DNA of 64,000 nucleotides, from assembly GCA_963920665.1 (NCBI GenBank), contig OY987273.1:11782501-11846500 (forward strand). The letters run 5' to 3'. Below the pieces are notes generated by a model. That model searched no databases, was not told the origin of the DNA, and saw only the letters and a program-made list of their open reading frames with translations. This DNA comes from Straminergon stramineum. Its lineage: Eukaryota > Streptophyta > Bryopsida > Hypnales > Calliergonaceae. This document shows, one piece after another, positions 1 to 12,835 of this stretch; the stretch's first letter is position 1, and each line of letters opens with the position of its first letter. Both the position numbers and the translations under genes were made by a program.

Positions 1-705
1 TTGGGGCAAATTGATCTGAACCGTGTCATGGATTTTTCCAACTTTCTGGAAACCCACTTTGATACAAAAACTGCGGTGAAGTTCACAGCATCAGTGCCAC
101 TATTGGCTAGACCGGAAGTCCCTCAGGAGACTCTCCAATATTCAACAGAGCCCTTCTCAACTCAGTCAGAGAAGACCATCCGAGGGAGCGTGAAGATAGC
201 GCGAGAGCCAACCAAGCAGCCAGATGCAGCACACAAGTAAGCTCCATCGGAAGTTACGATCTCGCCACCAATTCTGACATTCCGTCTTCCGGAGAAGGAG
301 ACCCTTTAGACACCCAAGTTGCCAACCCATAGTGACTTGGCAGACCGGATTGGAGGACTCATGAATCTGGCCCACACTCATCCGGAAAGTTTTGAGCACA
401 TGCTACAGCCGCAACCGAGAAAGGAGAAGACCCCCATCGTTTTGGATGACACCTCTCTAGGTGAAGAAGACAAGAGGGAGGTCACTCAGATTGAGAAATC
501 TGAGGAAGAGGAGTACCAAACCGGATCGGAAGAGGAAGAAGAGGAGGACATGGAAGAGGAAGACTCGCCTCCAGAAATCCAAAAGATCTAGATCCGAGCA
601 ACGTTGAGGACGACTTCGGTGAAGGAAACTCCAAAAGCGACTCCAAGGTCGTCCATCCGGGCACCAACAAGGCAAGGTAAGAGCAGTCAGAAGAAGGTGT
701 GAAAG
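1..705 (+). pseudogene. Acidic, Ser/Glu-rich reading frame, retroelement-like, partial
   Basis: A coding-like stretch enters from the left edge and runs in pieces to about 705, with in-frame stops at 238, 307 and 589. It is rich in Thr, Pro and Glu, carries a long Glu run near 500-570 and ends in a Lys/Arg-rich segment (around 600-700). The same order, acidic run then basic tail then long non-coding DNA, occurs on the minus strand at 31.0-33.0 kb, so both may belong to one retroelement-like family. I do not recognise the protein and see no protease, reverse transcriptase or integrase motif. It could also be the decayed 3' end of a host gene. Confidence 0.35.
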
Positions 706-1860
706 GCGAAGTAGTTAGAATTTAGGATTTGAATTTTGAATCTGATCTGGGTTTCCACGCGTGGGCCCGGGTTCTGGATTTGTAGGATCTAACTTTCCAG
801 ATTTCTCGAGAGGTCTGTGATTTGTCACCTAGATTTTCGGGTGGTTTTTTGCCTTTGGGTTTTTAAGTGAGGGGTAGGTTTGTTGCCCTCTCATTCCATC
901 ATAGCGCTTGTAGTTGTTATCTTGTCATCCTTTCTTTAATCTGAGCCACCAAGTGGACATTCAGGAATTGATTTGTCATATATCTAGCTTTCCTATGTTT
1001 GCTTGTGAGAGCATGGAAGTATAAGAGAGAGGAAGAGGAAAGGAGGAATCTGGATCTGAGGTGACTGGATCTGATTTAGGAGGGAACATTTGTGACATAG
1101 TTTAGGATGGTGAATACAATCTTGTGTGTGGTGCCTTTAAAATACTCGAACGGAAATCCGGCTAGGAATGGCATGGGTGTAAGTCCAGAATATCAGGGAA
1201 GGTTTCGTGCAGAGATGAACAACCACTAGAGGAAAAATCTCCATCTTAGTGTCCCCGAAAGGTCTACCAAACCCTATGATTAGTCTAGTGAACGACTAAC
1301 AATCCCCCATCAGTTCCGGTTTCTATTGATCTGTCGTTGTAGTGGAGAAGATTGATTACAGCTTTGAGTGACCTGCCTTCCGAATTGGCCATCGGGAAAG
1401 TTGTGAGAGTGTTTCTCGGTCGAATCTAGTGTAGCAATTGGTCTAAGTGTGTTTTGTGTAGTTTAGAGAGAGAAAAGAGTGAGGAATACGAGTGGTGAGT
1501 CCCTACCCTTTTACAAGATCAAAGGTAGACCCTTTGAGGGTAAAGCAGAGGCACCAAAAACCAGTGTGCATGAGAAGTGACAAATCTGGATTTCGGAAAG
1601 GAGTGGATCCGAATTCGATTCCAGAAAGGTAATAGTCCGGAAAAGAGAGAAAAGAGGTGAAGAGAGAGCTTAAGTTGGTAAAATGGATAATCTCGGCTTG
1701 CAACAATAGTCTAGAATCCCCTAGGACGATATTTTGAGTCATTTTACGACATTTTGGTGTTGTAATGGTACTTATGCTCCACTACACGTACGACAATGAC
1801 TTTTTACTACATAATGGCATACCATTGCAAATCCAAAGCTTGTAACAGTCACAAACATTG
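706..1860. other. Non-coding tail after the acidic frame
   Basis: No open frame of interest is seen. The base composition (richer in G and less AT-rich than the DNA after 1900) matches the preceding coding stretch, so this may be the 3' part of the same element. No clear terminal repeat was found. Confidence 0.25.
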
Positions 1861-2900
1861 TAGTATTTTCATTCTTCTCAAAAAGGCTATCCTATCATAA
1901 ATAGAACTACTACAACTGCAACCTCACCTTGCTATTAAACTTCTCCTTTGCCTCAAATATCTCTGGTCCTTGACTATATCCAATATATTTCAAGGATCTT
2001 TGGCTCACAATCTTCTACAAATGCTTCCTCAAAGACCTCTATTGCCAAGCATCCCACAGATGGCGACCCAAATGAAGCCAATGTTGTATGTCATGTGTCT
2101 TGCATTGGCATCTCACAACTCCTAGTGAATTGCATCAAGGTAGAAGTGGTCATAAAAGGCCATATTCATTATATTAAGACCTTTCGCAGTCTCAATTTTA
2201 TCCTCGACTTCAGGATCAACTGTTTTATTTCTTTACTAGCATTTTTTTATAAATAGGTAACAACACCAAATTTTAGAATTTTATTATAGAATTACTATTT
2301 GAGCATTATTTATTTTTGGTTTCAATTACTATTTTTTTAAATGAATTTTCCAATAACTAGCATTTTATCTCAAAATTTGTGAAAAGTCTCAATATAATGA
2401 ATATCGCCTTATAAGACCTTAGATATTGTGTCCTTTTCTTGATCATTGGAATTAGCAAGCATCATTTTGTACAAACCATTAGAGGTGATAACAATAGACT
2501 TCGCAAAGACATCATTGTCCTTCATAAACAAATAAAATATGAAGATAGGCAAACATTCCAAAACATTAGACAAATGTTCCTAAAAAAAGATATTGGATTG
2601 CTAAATGAATGGATTAGAACCCCCATACCTAGAGGGCAACTACCACATCCATTTCTTCAATTGAGAGATTTTTTTTGCGTAACAGAATTCATCCTAGAAC
2701 AATCCCAAGGTGATATTAATTGAAGACAGCATTTTAGTGCAGAAAAGGAGCTCACAAGGTAAAGGCACTCTCTTCCATTTCGAGGACTATGACAACCTTG
2801 CCATTGACGAGCATCATCAAAAAATCCATTGTCAATAGTGTGGTGGTCACCCAATATAAGATGTGTCCCAATCCTCATTGGAATATGGCAAACTATCCAT
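1860..2900. repeat. Weakly similar to 42260-42960
   Basis: Two stretches read alike by eye: 1940-1985 resembles 42383-42430 (both contain a CCTTGACTATA / CCTCGACTATA block), and 2770-2870 resembles 42780-42880. The 42 kb copy lies just downstream of the minus-strand HAD-like gene, so this could be a decayed fragment of that gene's 3' end or an unrelated repeat. A short open frame at 2439-2723 encodes a protein I do not recognise. The similarity is low and was not computed. Confidence 0.2.
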
Positions 2901-4720
2901 AGTCAAAGAAAGAATAACTAGGGCAGCACACTTGTTGTCACAATCAAATTCAAGGATTACAGTAGCATGTAAAGACTAGAAACAAATACAAAATGTTAGT
3001 TCATCAAAACATTGGTTGGCCAGTTATGCAATTACAAATATGCAATGTGGTATTTAGTCATTTATTCTTTTATTGGACAAAACAATTATGTACATAGCAT
3101 CATCTACATATAATACAATTGAATTGAAATAAAATAAAAGTACTACATCTAATACCTACAAGTCTTTGTCATCATGATTCCGAAACATGACAAAAAACAT
3201 ACAAGAGTCCTCTACTTTGATCTCTTTGTGTTGGATTCTATTTAATTCTTCAAAAAAGAATGTATTGTTAGAATTTCTCACTTTCCGCTCAAAGAAAATA
3301 GTATTGGACTCCTTGACTACTTTCATGAGCTCCCTAAACTTAGCTAAGTCCTCCTAAACTAGGAGGAAACATCCCATAATATTGTCTCTCCAAGAGGGGT
3401 ACAATTTTTAGGGTCTGGCTAGGTGCAAGCATTGAATTTAAGGAAGAAGATGATTGATCAACATCTCATTTGTGCTTCCATAGCCCTGAAACAACCACGT
3501 ATCAAAGAGAATCACATTCTTCGGGTGGTTAATTATAACAGTTATTGACTATTATTGTATTTTCACTCGAGAACATCCCTCATCTAGATTAACTTCTCTA
3601 ATGGTTTTAGGAAGAAGTCTTTGTTTTTTCCCTTCACCTTGTAGTTGCCTATCCTTCCATGCCTCATTTTGCACCTCAATATGTCGCATTACTCTTATTT
3701 GAAGATATGCAACGGGGACTATATGCCTTGGAACAGATACTTGCAAATTTCCATGGTTGTATACCTCTTTATAGTGCTCCATACTAAAATGTTCATGATT
3801 AAGATTAACTCCCTTAGAACCATCAATCAATGGGGTCGAATTGTGACTTTGTTGATAGTTTGACATCAATAGTGATTGTTTCAAAATCAAAATATATTTC
3901 ATTGGATTTGGTGTATCATTTGTCTTTTGTATGACATTTCAAATCTTCACAAATGCAAAGTATCCCATTCAAATTCAGAACAACATTGAGGCATTTCTTT
4001 ATCACCCCAGACATGAATAAGGGGAAGACTTAGTTTTTCGCCTCATCTAACATAATGCATGCCTCGTTGCTACAATGTCAAGTATATTGCTTAGGAATTA
4101 CAACAAAATGTGTAGACATTTAAATTATTACAATGTCCATCACATTTTAAGTGTTGAAAAATAGAATGTAAAAATAACTATTTGCACCTTGAAAGGAAAA
4201 AAAATGATGTCAAACAAGAAGATACCATTACCAAAAATAACAATTAGATCATGAGATCCGCCACTATACAAACCAGAGAAGAATCAATTGTATTAGCCAA
4301 TGTCCCAAAGGAGGAATGTGCAACTACATAAGTATGTCTTGAAGAATATTGTCACTAGCCTCCTTCTAGATTACCTCAAGAACATCATCCTTGGTCTTTT
4401 CCAAATTAGGCGATGACGAACATATTATATCTAAGTCTAACAAGGAATCATCATGTAGAGATAGTGACTTGGTACAAATATGGTAAAGACTTGACGCAAG
4501 AGGAATTTCAACAATAGTACACAACATAATTGGCATCAAAGTTGTAATAGTGAGTGGACCTACAAGTTTGACAATTGAACAAAGAGAGTGTTTTGTAAGA
4601 AAAACATTTATTTGAAAGTCTTTCAACAAAGAGGTATTGTATTCAATTGTACATAGCTAAAGTTCTAGCCAACCTATCAATGCCAAATTACAAATTGAAG
4701 TGAAGGAAGTGAATGGAAGG
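2901..4720. other. AT-rich DNA without recognisable gene
   Basis: Short minus-strand frames occur (3552-3902 and 4366-4629), the first with a basic, coiled-coil-like composition. Neither shows a recognisable domain. Nothing else is supported. Confidence 0.2.
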
Positions 4721-4722
4721 AG

Positions 4723-4745
4723 TTTCAACTCGAATTGAGTTGAAA
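4723..4745. repeat. Palindrome of the TTCAACTC-GAGTTGAA type
   Basis: A perfect inverted repeat with 9-bp arms (TTTCAACTC / GAGTTGAAA) around GAATT. It is the same class as the palindromes upstream of copy 1 at 13.9-14.5 kb and shares the TCGA-type core. Confidence 0.7.
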
Positions 4746-5049
4746 TAGAGGTAGAAAGTCACTAAAAACAACTTAAAGGGATAACAACCACTCAAGCTTG
4801 GGATTGCTTGACTGCCTCTACTCCTTCTGCATCACAATCTTTATCCATCTTATGTTCCATGCCTTGAACTTCTAGCCTTCTTACTTGCTTCTCTAACCAT
4901 TGTAGGATCTATGTCCATATGATCTACTACACCTTAGCATTTGGTATGCACAAACTTTTCCTAATTTGGAGGAGAGGTGGGCAATGGGTGAGTCTACGTT
5001 CTTATGAAATTTGCAAACCTTGCCTTGCATTGTCTTGGTGTTCATTGTT

Positions 5050-5345
5050 CCAACCATTCAACTCCAATCCAATTAAATGACAAGATTCAATCCGTGTTCT
5101 ACATATAATTGACTTTTTATGGATGCGTTCTTTCAACTTGAATTGAGTTAAACGACAAGATTCAATCCGTTTTCTACATATAATTGACTTTTCATGGGTG
5201 CATCCATTCAACTTGAATCAAGTTAAATGGAAAGATTGAAACTGTCTTCTACTACAATTGACTTTCCATGGGTGCATCCATTCAACTCGAATCGAGTTAG
5301 ATGGGAAGATTCAAACTTCTACTACAATCGACTTTTCATAGTGGA
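5050..5345. repeat. Four-unit tandem array (about 75 bp) with a palindrome per unit
   Basis: Four direct repeats start near 5055, 5130, 5205 and 5279, so the unit is 74-75 bp. Each unit contains a palindrome of the form CATTCAACTYGAATYRAGTT followed by AATG, and a shared stretch around TTGACTTTYCATGGGTGCAT. Units 3 and 4 have the best palindromes (5205-5229 and 5279-5303), while unit 1 has decayed. No gene of the methylase family is recognisable next to it. Confidence 0.75.
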
Positions 5346-5349
5346 GTAG

Positions 5350-6275
5350 CATTGCAATTTAACAATCCCAAAATTTACAGTGATAATATTGGAAACTCTT
5401 GCATACGCACTACCAATTTCAAAAATGAAGCAACAATACAATTGGATTGCAAAATTGAAATTAACTTCATCAATCATCAATGCACCCCAAAGTGAAATCT
5501 CATGAGCAATAGTGTAGTACAAATCAAAACTTGCATCTAGTGGCGATTTGAAGAATGTCACGTGTCCTAGCCTTGAAACTCTATATTGGATTCCAAGAAA
5601 AACAAAAATTTAGAAATAAACCTAGACCCTTCAATGCATACTTTGGAAGTTAGCAATACCTTACTAAAAGAAAGTTGAAGGTTTGGTACCCTCCAAAAGA
5701 ACTCCTTGACTGTGAGCAACAAAAGTGTAAATAACACAATCACAAAACATGGAGGTATAGAAACACAAAGAGAAATAAAAAGGAACTTGAGCTATAGAGG
5801 TTCAAAAACATAGAGGTGCATATACATATGCACATGAACACACACTCGCACAAACACAAGAAGCAATGAAAAAAGAATCTTTTCAACTACACATCAAGAC
5901 TTATAAACAACTAGGCGGGAAGGATATGGTACCAATTGCAATGAAGAATTTCAAATTCTCAACTTTCATCCATGAAATTATAATAGGATCCACAAAGTCC
6001 GGTAGATCTCCTTTACAACTGTAGAGGTAAAAAAAGATTGAAAATTTATGAGACAACAATTGATTCCCACACCAAATTTTGATTTGACATTATTGTACAG
6101 ATGGTTTTTGTGTTGTACAAACTTATAAATAGTAAATATTAAAAAAATAATTTGTTTTCTATTATATTCCACATTGTATATAAATTAATAAAAATGTACA
6201 GACAGGCACTCTTTGTTTTCCAAAAGTACATCGTCATCAACATTTGAAGAAAAAAACTTCTATGTCTAGGGATGT
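5350..6275. other. No recognisable feature
   Basis: AT-rich, with no convincing coding frame and no clear repeat. Confidence 0.2.
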
Positions 6276-6279
6276 ATTG

Positions 6280-6975
6280 TATTTTTAATTTAGTGTTTTG
6301 TAAATTATAATTAGACCCAATCCAACTTATGAATGACTTAAAAAATTAAAAACATGAACTTATAATTACACCAAATCCAACTTATGAGTATCATAAAAAA
6401 TAAATAAAAATATGATGATGCATGTGCACATTCATGCCATGGGTTTTTAAAATAGTTGTAAGAACTATACATCATATACAATTTCATTATATTCAACTTA
6501 CATATTTGACTTTGTTTATATTTTATGGCATAAATAAATGCTAGTTGGCTATGATATTTTAAATTTGGCATTTTGTAAATTGAAATTGGACCTAATCCAA
6601 CTTATGAGTACCGTAAAAAAAATTTTAATGTCATGCATGTGTGCAAATAGGCCAAATATGGGTCATTAAATTAATTACAAAATCTATATATAATAACACA
6701 AAATCATGAATATATTCTATTTTGGATTTTGGTTTTGTTTATAAGTTCATGACATGAATGAACTATGAAAGAAATTTGGACATGATACTCTAAATTTAGC
6801 ATTTACATATTACAATTAGACTCATTGTTTTTATACGTACTACAAAAAATTAAAATTTTTTGCAATGCATGTGCACAAATAGGCTTTGCCTTGAGTTATT
6901 AAAATAATTCTAATATCCAAATAATTTCAACTTTGTATTTTGTTTATAAATCAATGTGATGAATAATAGATGATT
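6280..6975. repeat. Degenerate tandem repeat, about 250 bp unit, three copies
   Basis: Three units share an ordered series of words: a TTTGTAAATT block, then CCAATCCAACTTATGAGTA, then GCATGTGCACA(A), then TTTGTTTATA. They begin near 6280, 6546 and 6786. The third is the most diverged. Confidence 0.55.
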
Positions 6976-7164
6976 TGGATGACTTCTTAGTTTCTACTAA
7001 TGGCATAGGAGAGGAGGTGTTTACATAAATCTCTACTTTTCAGAATGTAGTTATAATTCAAATTTTGTATGTATCTAATTTTTAAAATAATTATGTAATG
7101 TTTCTATTACAATGCATTCTTTTTTTCCTAATAGTAAATAATTGGAATTCTTTTTAAAATTTTC

Positions 7165-7992
7165 TAAACATAAGAAAATGGTTTTTGTACATATATGATG
7201 TTATTAGTTCAAAAAAGTAAAAGGAAGTTTATATAATTGTAATTTCATTAAGTTCATGGATGAATTTATAGCCATTGTATTCATTGCAATATGCAATTTT
7301 TATTGTGCAAGTAATGCTAATGTATAGTTGTATACATCACTTTTGTATGGTTGATTTATTATAGTATTTCTTATTCATTCAAGGATTTCTTTTGAAATTT
7401 AATAATTGAAAAAAATTAAAAATATTTTATATTTTGTATTACATTTACAACAATATCCACTATGAGATTTTGTCACTTCCATTATTTAATTCTATTTATT
7501 TTTGGAACTCATTCTTAAGATCTCACTTTCCTACTAAGAATGAAGCTTGACATAAACCATTTTAGTTATTTTCAAATATACACAACATCTTATTTTCAAG
7601 ATCCAAGTGGTATAAATGTAACTCAAATGCTACAAAAACCTAGAAATCCATTGCATAGATAAAAAAAAAATTCAATTTTTTTCTCATAAAGACAAGATCA
7701 ACAAATTACTGTCCCAATTAACAAAAAAGTGAACCACATCAAGGCAATCAAATCATAAGAAAAACTAAATTTTTTAATAGTGACATAATATCATTTTTGA
7801 AGGAGATTCTTTAGGGCCCACATGTCTTGTTAGATTTTCTATACATAAGAAAATGATTTTTGTACATATATGATTTTAATAGTTCAAAAAAGTAAAGTAA
7901 AGTTTAAATAGCTATAATTTCATTAAGTTTATGGATGAATTTTTATCCATTATAATTCCAATATGCAATTTTTATTGTGCAAGTAATGCTAA
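7165..7992. repeat. Direct repeat pair of about 155 bp
   Basis: 7165-7321 and 7841-7992 are near-identical direct copies sharing words such as TTTTTGTACATATATGAT and GCAATTTTTATTGTGCAAGT. About 520 bp of AT-rich DNA lies between them. This could be a local duplication or the decayed terminal repeats of a short element. Confidence 0.6.
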
Positions 7993-10900
7993 AATTCTAT
8001 TTCTTTCAAATGAAAATGATTAAAAAGTTGTTTGTTTAATTTGAATTTTGAATACAATTTAGAAATAAATTTAGGAAAGTTTGAACTTCCGCTATTATAT
8101 TTATATGTGCAATAGGATAAGAATTGGATCAAATCACTTTCAAATGGACTAAAATAGAATTTAGACAATTATGTTTGGTTGTTTCATTTGTTTTTTTGTC
8201 ACAATTTTTATATTTAATATACTACTATAAATTTATTGAGCCTTTTTCTATTTGTATTTTACTATAAGATTTAGATTAGCAATGTTTTTTTCATGAGGAA
8301 AACCTATCTTTTCTATACTATAGTTCCAATTGAAGTTTGGATATAAAGCTTGTCCACTTTTACAATGGTAGAATTAATACCTCTTATTTAATGAACATCA
8401 TTATAATAGATCCCAAAAATATATATATTATTACATAATCATATGATAGAATTGAAAAAGAATTTTTTCATATAATTTGAAAACTTTTATATTTTGTATA
8501 ATATTCTAAAGTAAAAACATTTTAACATCCATGTTAGTATAAAGAACAACGTCATGGATCACTAAAGTTGCGTATTTAGTGTATTTGGCAACCTCAACCT
8601 TTTCATTAGTTGATTGGATATTAGTCATCAAAATGATCTCTTTTAAATTCGATCAGAACTAATTAATTGTTGCTTACAAATTCTAATTTCTATTCAAATT
8701 TGAAAATTTGAATATGCTATTTGAATTTGAACTTTGGGCCTATGATCATGGTCTCTTGATATTTTAATAACAAAATAACATATAAAATCAATTTACACCA
8801 TTATATTTTACAATGCAATGTAAATCTATGGTGAATTAAATTTTTTTTTAAAGCTTATTTGTATATGATATGAATTTTTTACCTATTTTTTAATAAATTG
8901 ACAATAATTTTAAATGTTTACAAAAAAACCTAGAATTGTTATAACTAATAGAAGTCATGCAATTTCATCCCCCAACAATAAAGATAGTTTTTTCTTAAGT
9001 GTTAATTGCAAAATAGATTATGCAAAATGCAAAATAGATCAAAAGAATTAAAAGTTTCACCACATGGTTTTTGGCCCCAAATGTTTTATGGTTAAAGATT
9101 CAAGCATTAGCTAGTTGAGTGCTCACATGAACTCATATACTCTTTCATTTCTTACTTTGTCTCTTGCACAGCTTCTCACTTCTACATTGACAAAATGGAA
9201 AGATAATCATGGCAATGATGGTGAACAAATAGTTAGGAACTATGGATGAAATTTTTTTATCCCCCTAACCTTCAACTTGGCTTTTAGTACACATTGATCC
9301 ACCATACTATATCTAACTATTTTAGTGAGTTAATCTTGCATTGAAAAATCTTGGTGAATTAAACTATGAAAATTGATTTATTTTTGAAGCTAGGGGTTAC
9401 ATTCATCAAATTCAGTTTAAGAAAACTATTATAATGATATTTGAAATCTTGAATTTAGAAACTTTGAGCTTTCAAAATATAATGTCAATGCAAAAAATTA
9501 AACACAATTAATGTTAAACCATCATAAAAGTGTTGAACAATTTTTAACCAATATATCATACATAATTTTTCAAAATTTTATTATCAAATCATGAATGAAA
9601 TGAAAAATTAATTGAAAAGACAAAAAAAATATAGAAAAAAAACATGCAAATATCCAAGAATAGTAAAGAAAATGACAAGTGGTAGAGAGGAATGAAAATA
9701 GAAGAACAAAATGCTAAATTCAAAATATCATGTCCAAATGGCTTTTTCTCATTTTATAATTGATGAAACTATAAACTACTCTAAAATCCTCAGTTGAATA
9801 TAATGCATTTGTGTAATATTTATAGATTTAAAATCCTAGTTGAATATAACGAACTAGTTGAATATAATACTCTAAGTGCCCGAAAAACAAGATTGTCTAT
9901 AACTTTCTCATAACAAATCCAAATGGAATGAATCAAAGCTTTCCATGTAGACAAAAATACAATCTATAAGGGAAAATAATAAAAAATAAAAAAATTCAAA
10001 TTTTTGAAACATTTTTTTGTTGTCCCCTCTACCCTGTTTTGAGCTTATGTGGGCATAACTTTTGTTCCTAGGCACCAAATGAAAAAAAATTATATTCTCA
10101 CGAAGCTAATCAATTTTTCTATCTTCATAAAAAGTTTCACAAAATCAGGACAAAAATTGAGACCGTAGGTACTTGCCCCAAATCTCATTTGTCCCCCGAA
10201 GGAACAACAGTCCTTTAGGGGTTAAATTCAAAATGTTGAAAAACAAGAACAAACTTTACTAAGCCTATTGGGAACATTTCCCAAGGAAATAGATAATTAA
10301 AAGAAAAATTTCTAGATTTGAAATGAAGTGAAATTGGCAGATTTTGTTGAACATTGGAAAATGAGATATAATAGTAAGGTTAAGAGTCTTCAATTATGGT
10401 ACATGTAGGCCTTTCAAAACCTCATACAAATCAAATCTTTTACCTTTTGGGGGGAAAGTAAAGAATTTTCTTTTTGTAGTTACCCTTCAAAAGTGCCCTT
10501 CAGATTTTTTTAAATCATTAAACAAATGTAATTGCCATACTAATACAAAATTCTCTTTTACGCTAAAACTTTGTCTCGCTTACAATAGTTCTTCAAAATT
10601 CTAAACAAAAACAGCCATATGAAAGTTAATTGTTGTGGAAGTCATAACAAGATTTTTTTAATTTCCATTTGAATGTAGTCATCTTAAAAAATTGACTCCA
10701 ATTGATTTCACAACTTCTTTAATTCCTCAATTTTATTAGGTGGACTGATTTTCGTTCGAAAACCTTTTATTTGTTCTATTTTCATCAACCCCTTAATCCA
10801 AATGTCCCAAGTGTTCCCTTGGGAGACAACTCAAGGTTTGATTTGGTCCCTACAATCTTAGTTTTTAGCAAGATTTTTGGAAATTTCATTTTAGGATGGA

Positions 10901-11136
10901 AAATAAAATTCCATTCATGGGAAGATAATTAAGATTTTAATTGATGTTTGAGAAAAAAAAGTTCAGAACGGTCAAGCTCATGCATAGAAAAAGCACAAAT
11001 TAAAGTTTTAAATAATTTCTTTAATTGATTCCTTATAGAATAAATTTTGGTCAAAATATAGAGAGATTGGTTAATTTCATTTACATTAGTATTGTGAAAG
11101 TAATTATGAAGCATGTGTTTTTGTAGGCACTCCAAT
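7993..11136. other. AT-rich gene-free stretch
   Basis: No coding frame is supported. Around 9880-10280 the DNA is less AT-rich and includes phrases common in old LTRs, so a retroelement remnant is possible but unproven. Confidence 0.25.
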
Positions 11137-11851
11137 CATAGTGTCATGACCCTTGTCACAACTCTTTGATGGATGAATGCATTGATGGATGAGATAATTT
11201 TGATGATTGTGTCATGACCTTCATGCCATGACCTTTGATGGATCAATGCATTGATGGATAAACTAATCCATGATGAAATGTGCACTAGTGGACGAGCAGA
11301 GATTGCCTGGAGATAGATTTCTCCGAATGGTGGATTTGTGTGCTGGAGTCAAACAACTCCAATTGGATGACAAGGACACTGGATTGCTTGGAGATAGATA
11401 TCTCCAAATGATGGATATATGAAGTGGAGTTAGACAACTCCACTTGGATGACTAGTGCATTGGATTTAGACAATTCCCAAAGGATGATAAGTGTAATGGA
11501 ACTTGGAGTTAGATAACTCCAAGTAGAAGATCAAGATGTGGATAAGAAATAGATTGCATGAGATATGATCTAGAGAAGTACAACTAAGACCTTTACTTTA
11601 ATGGATGGTTCTAGATGGAACCAAGAATAGAAAGCTAAAGATAGAAAAGAAGTCTTAGTCTATTTTAAAGACTAATAGTCTTTATTGATAGTCTCTAGTA
11701 TATAAGAAGAGCTTGGGGGTGAGGAGACTATCTTTTGGAGATTGATCTCTCTCTATGGTTGGGTGGTTTGAGCTCTTGTAAAAACATTTTGTTAATGAGT
11801 ATGTTTTGTATCATTAATTGGAGTCTATTGTGGGAGGTACGTAACACATAG
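11137..11851 (+). mobile_element. Solo LTR (705 bp) with 5-bp target duplication
   Basis: The LTR spans 11142-11846, begins TGTCA and ends AACA. Perfect CATAG duplications flank it (11137-11141 and 11847-11851). No internal retrotransposon domain lies next to it, so this is the product of recombination between two LTRs. The 11285-11525 part holds a run of short hairpins in which GGAG...CTCC arms pair, for example GGAGTTAGACAACTCC. A TATA box at 11699-11706 (TATATAAG) supports the plus-strand orientation. Confidence 0.88.
11699..11706 (+). promoter_or_regulatory. TATA box of the solo LTR
   Basis: TATATAAG sits in the 3' third of the LTR, the usual place for the U3 promoter. Transcription would start roughly 30 bp downstream. 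It is relic-like, as no element body remains. Confidence 0.55.
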
Positions 11852-12835
11852 TATCTATTTATCTTTTTAATAAAGAATAATGTGTATAGGATCCATTTTT
11901 TAACTCAATTTTCACAAACTTCCAAGAGAAAAAAATGGACAAGATGACAAGGTTTACTTTGCTTTTCATAATTCCTAAATGCCCCTCAAAATTGAATAGT
12001 CTTCTATATCTTCTTCTTGCCATTCTTCAAGTTTTCTTTCCATACATGAAAGGAACTTTTGATTTAGAGAAAAACTATGCCAAAGTCAAACCCTATATAA
12101 AATGGTCAATGTGAATAGTCTTGGGAGAGAAATTAAGCCAATCAATATTTAAGGCCATTGTAAGAAAAAAAAATCTATATATATGCAAGTGGTCAAAGGT
12201 AGCAAGGGGCTAAGTGATTTGTTCGAGCATGTAGTGGATGTGCATGGTCAAGTGAATTTTTTGTTGAATCTAAATCTTCGAAATATTCAAATGAAACTTT
12301 AAAATTTTCTTTCCTAGACGATTGCATTTATGTCCACATGTTAAGCTTTCATTCATTCCATTTGATGTGAAAGTTAATATGAACAATGTTCCTTTTTAGG
12401 CAATATGAGCATTTTCTTGAAGAAATACTATGCACAATTCATTGATGAATGCAAATTCCACTATTTTTCAAAATAAATTGTTTGACAACATTAGGTTTGC
12501 TAGAACAATCTCACCAGTAAGATTTCTATATTTAGGGACCCATGTTCAAGCCATGTATTGATGATTTTGTTCTCCTTGTAATGTTGGACCTAATTCTACT
12601 TAAGAATTTTCAAAATGAATGTGTACTTTATACCAGATAAAAGAAATCTTTTTTCACAAGAACATTTCCATTTCTATTGAAAAGGTGGATGAAGTAGCCA
12701 AATTTGGATGAAAAAGTATATGAAAATGATTGAAAATTATTTTTTGGTCCAAAAAGGTAGATGAATGTAGATTGTAGAAATACAATACTTCACCAAATTC
12801 TAAGTAATTAACGTCTTGACCCTTTCTCAAAAAGA
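11852..12835. other. No recognisable feature
   Basis: AT-rich DNA with short chance reading frames only. Confidence 0.2.

Noticed and set aside
5050..5345. A CRISPR-like array
   Set aside because: Four 75-bp units repeat over their whole length with no unique spacers, and the setting is a plant nuclear genome.
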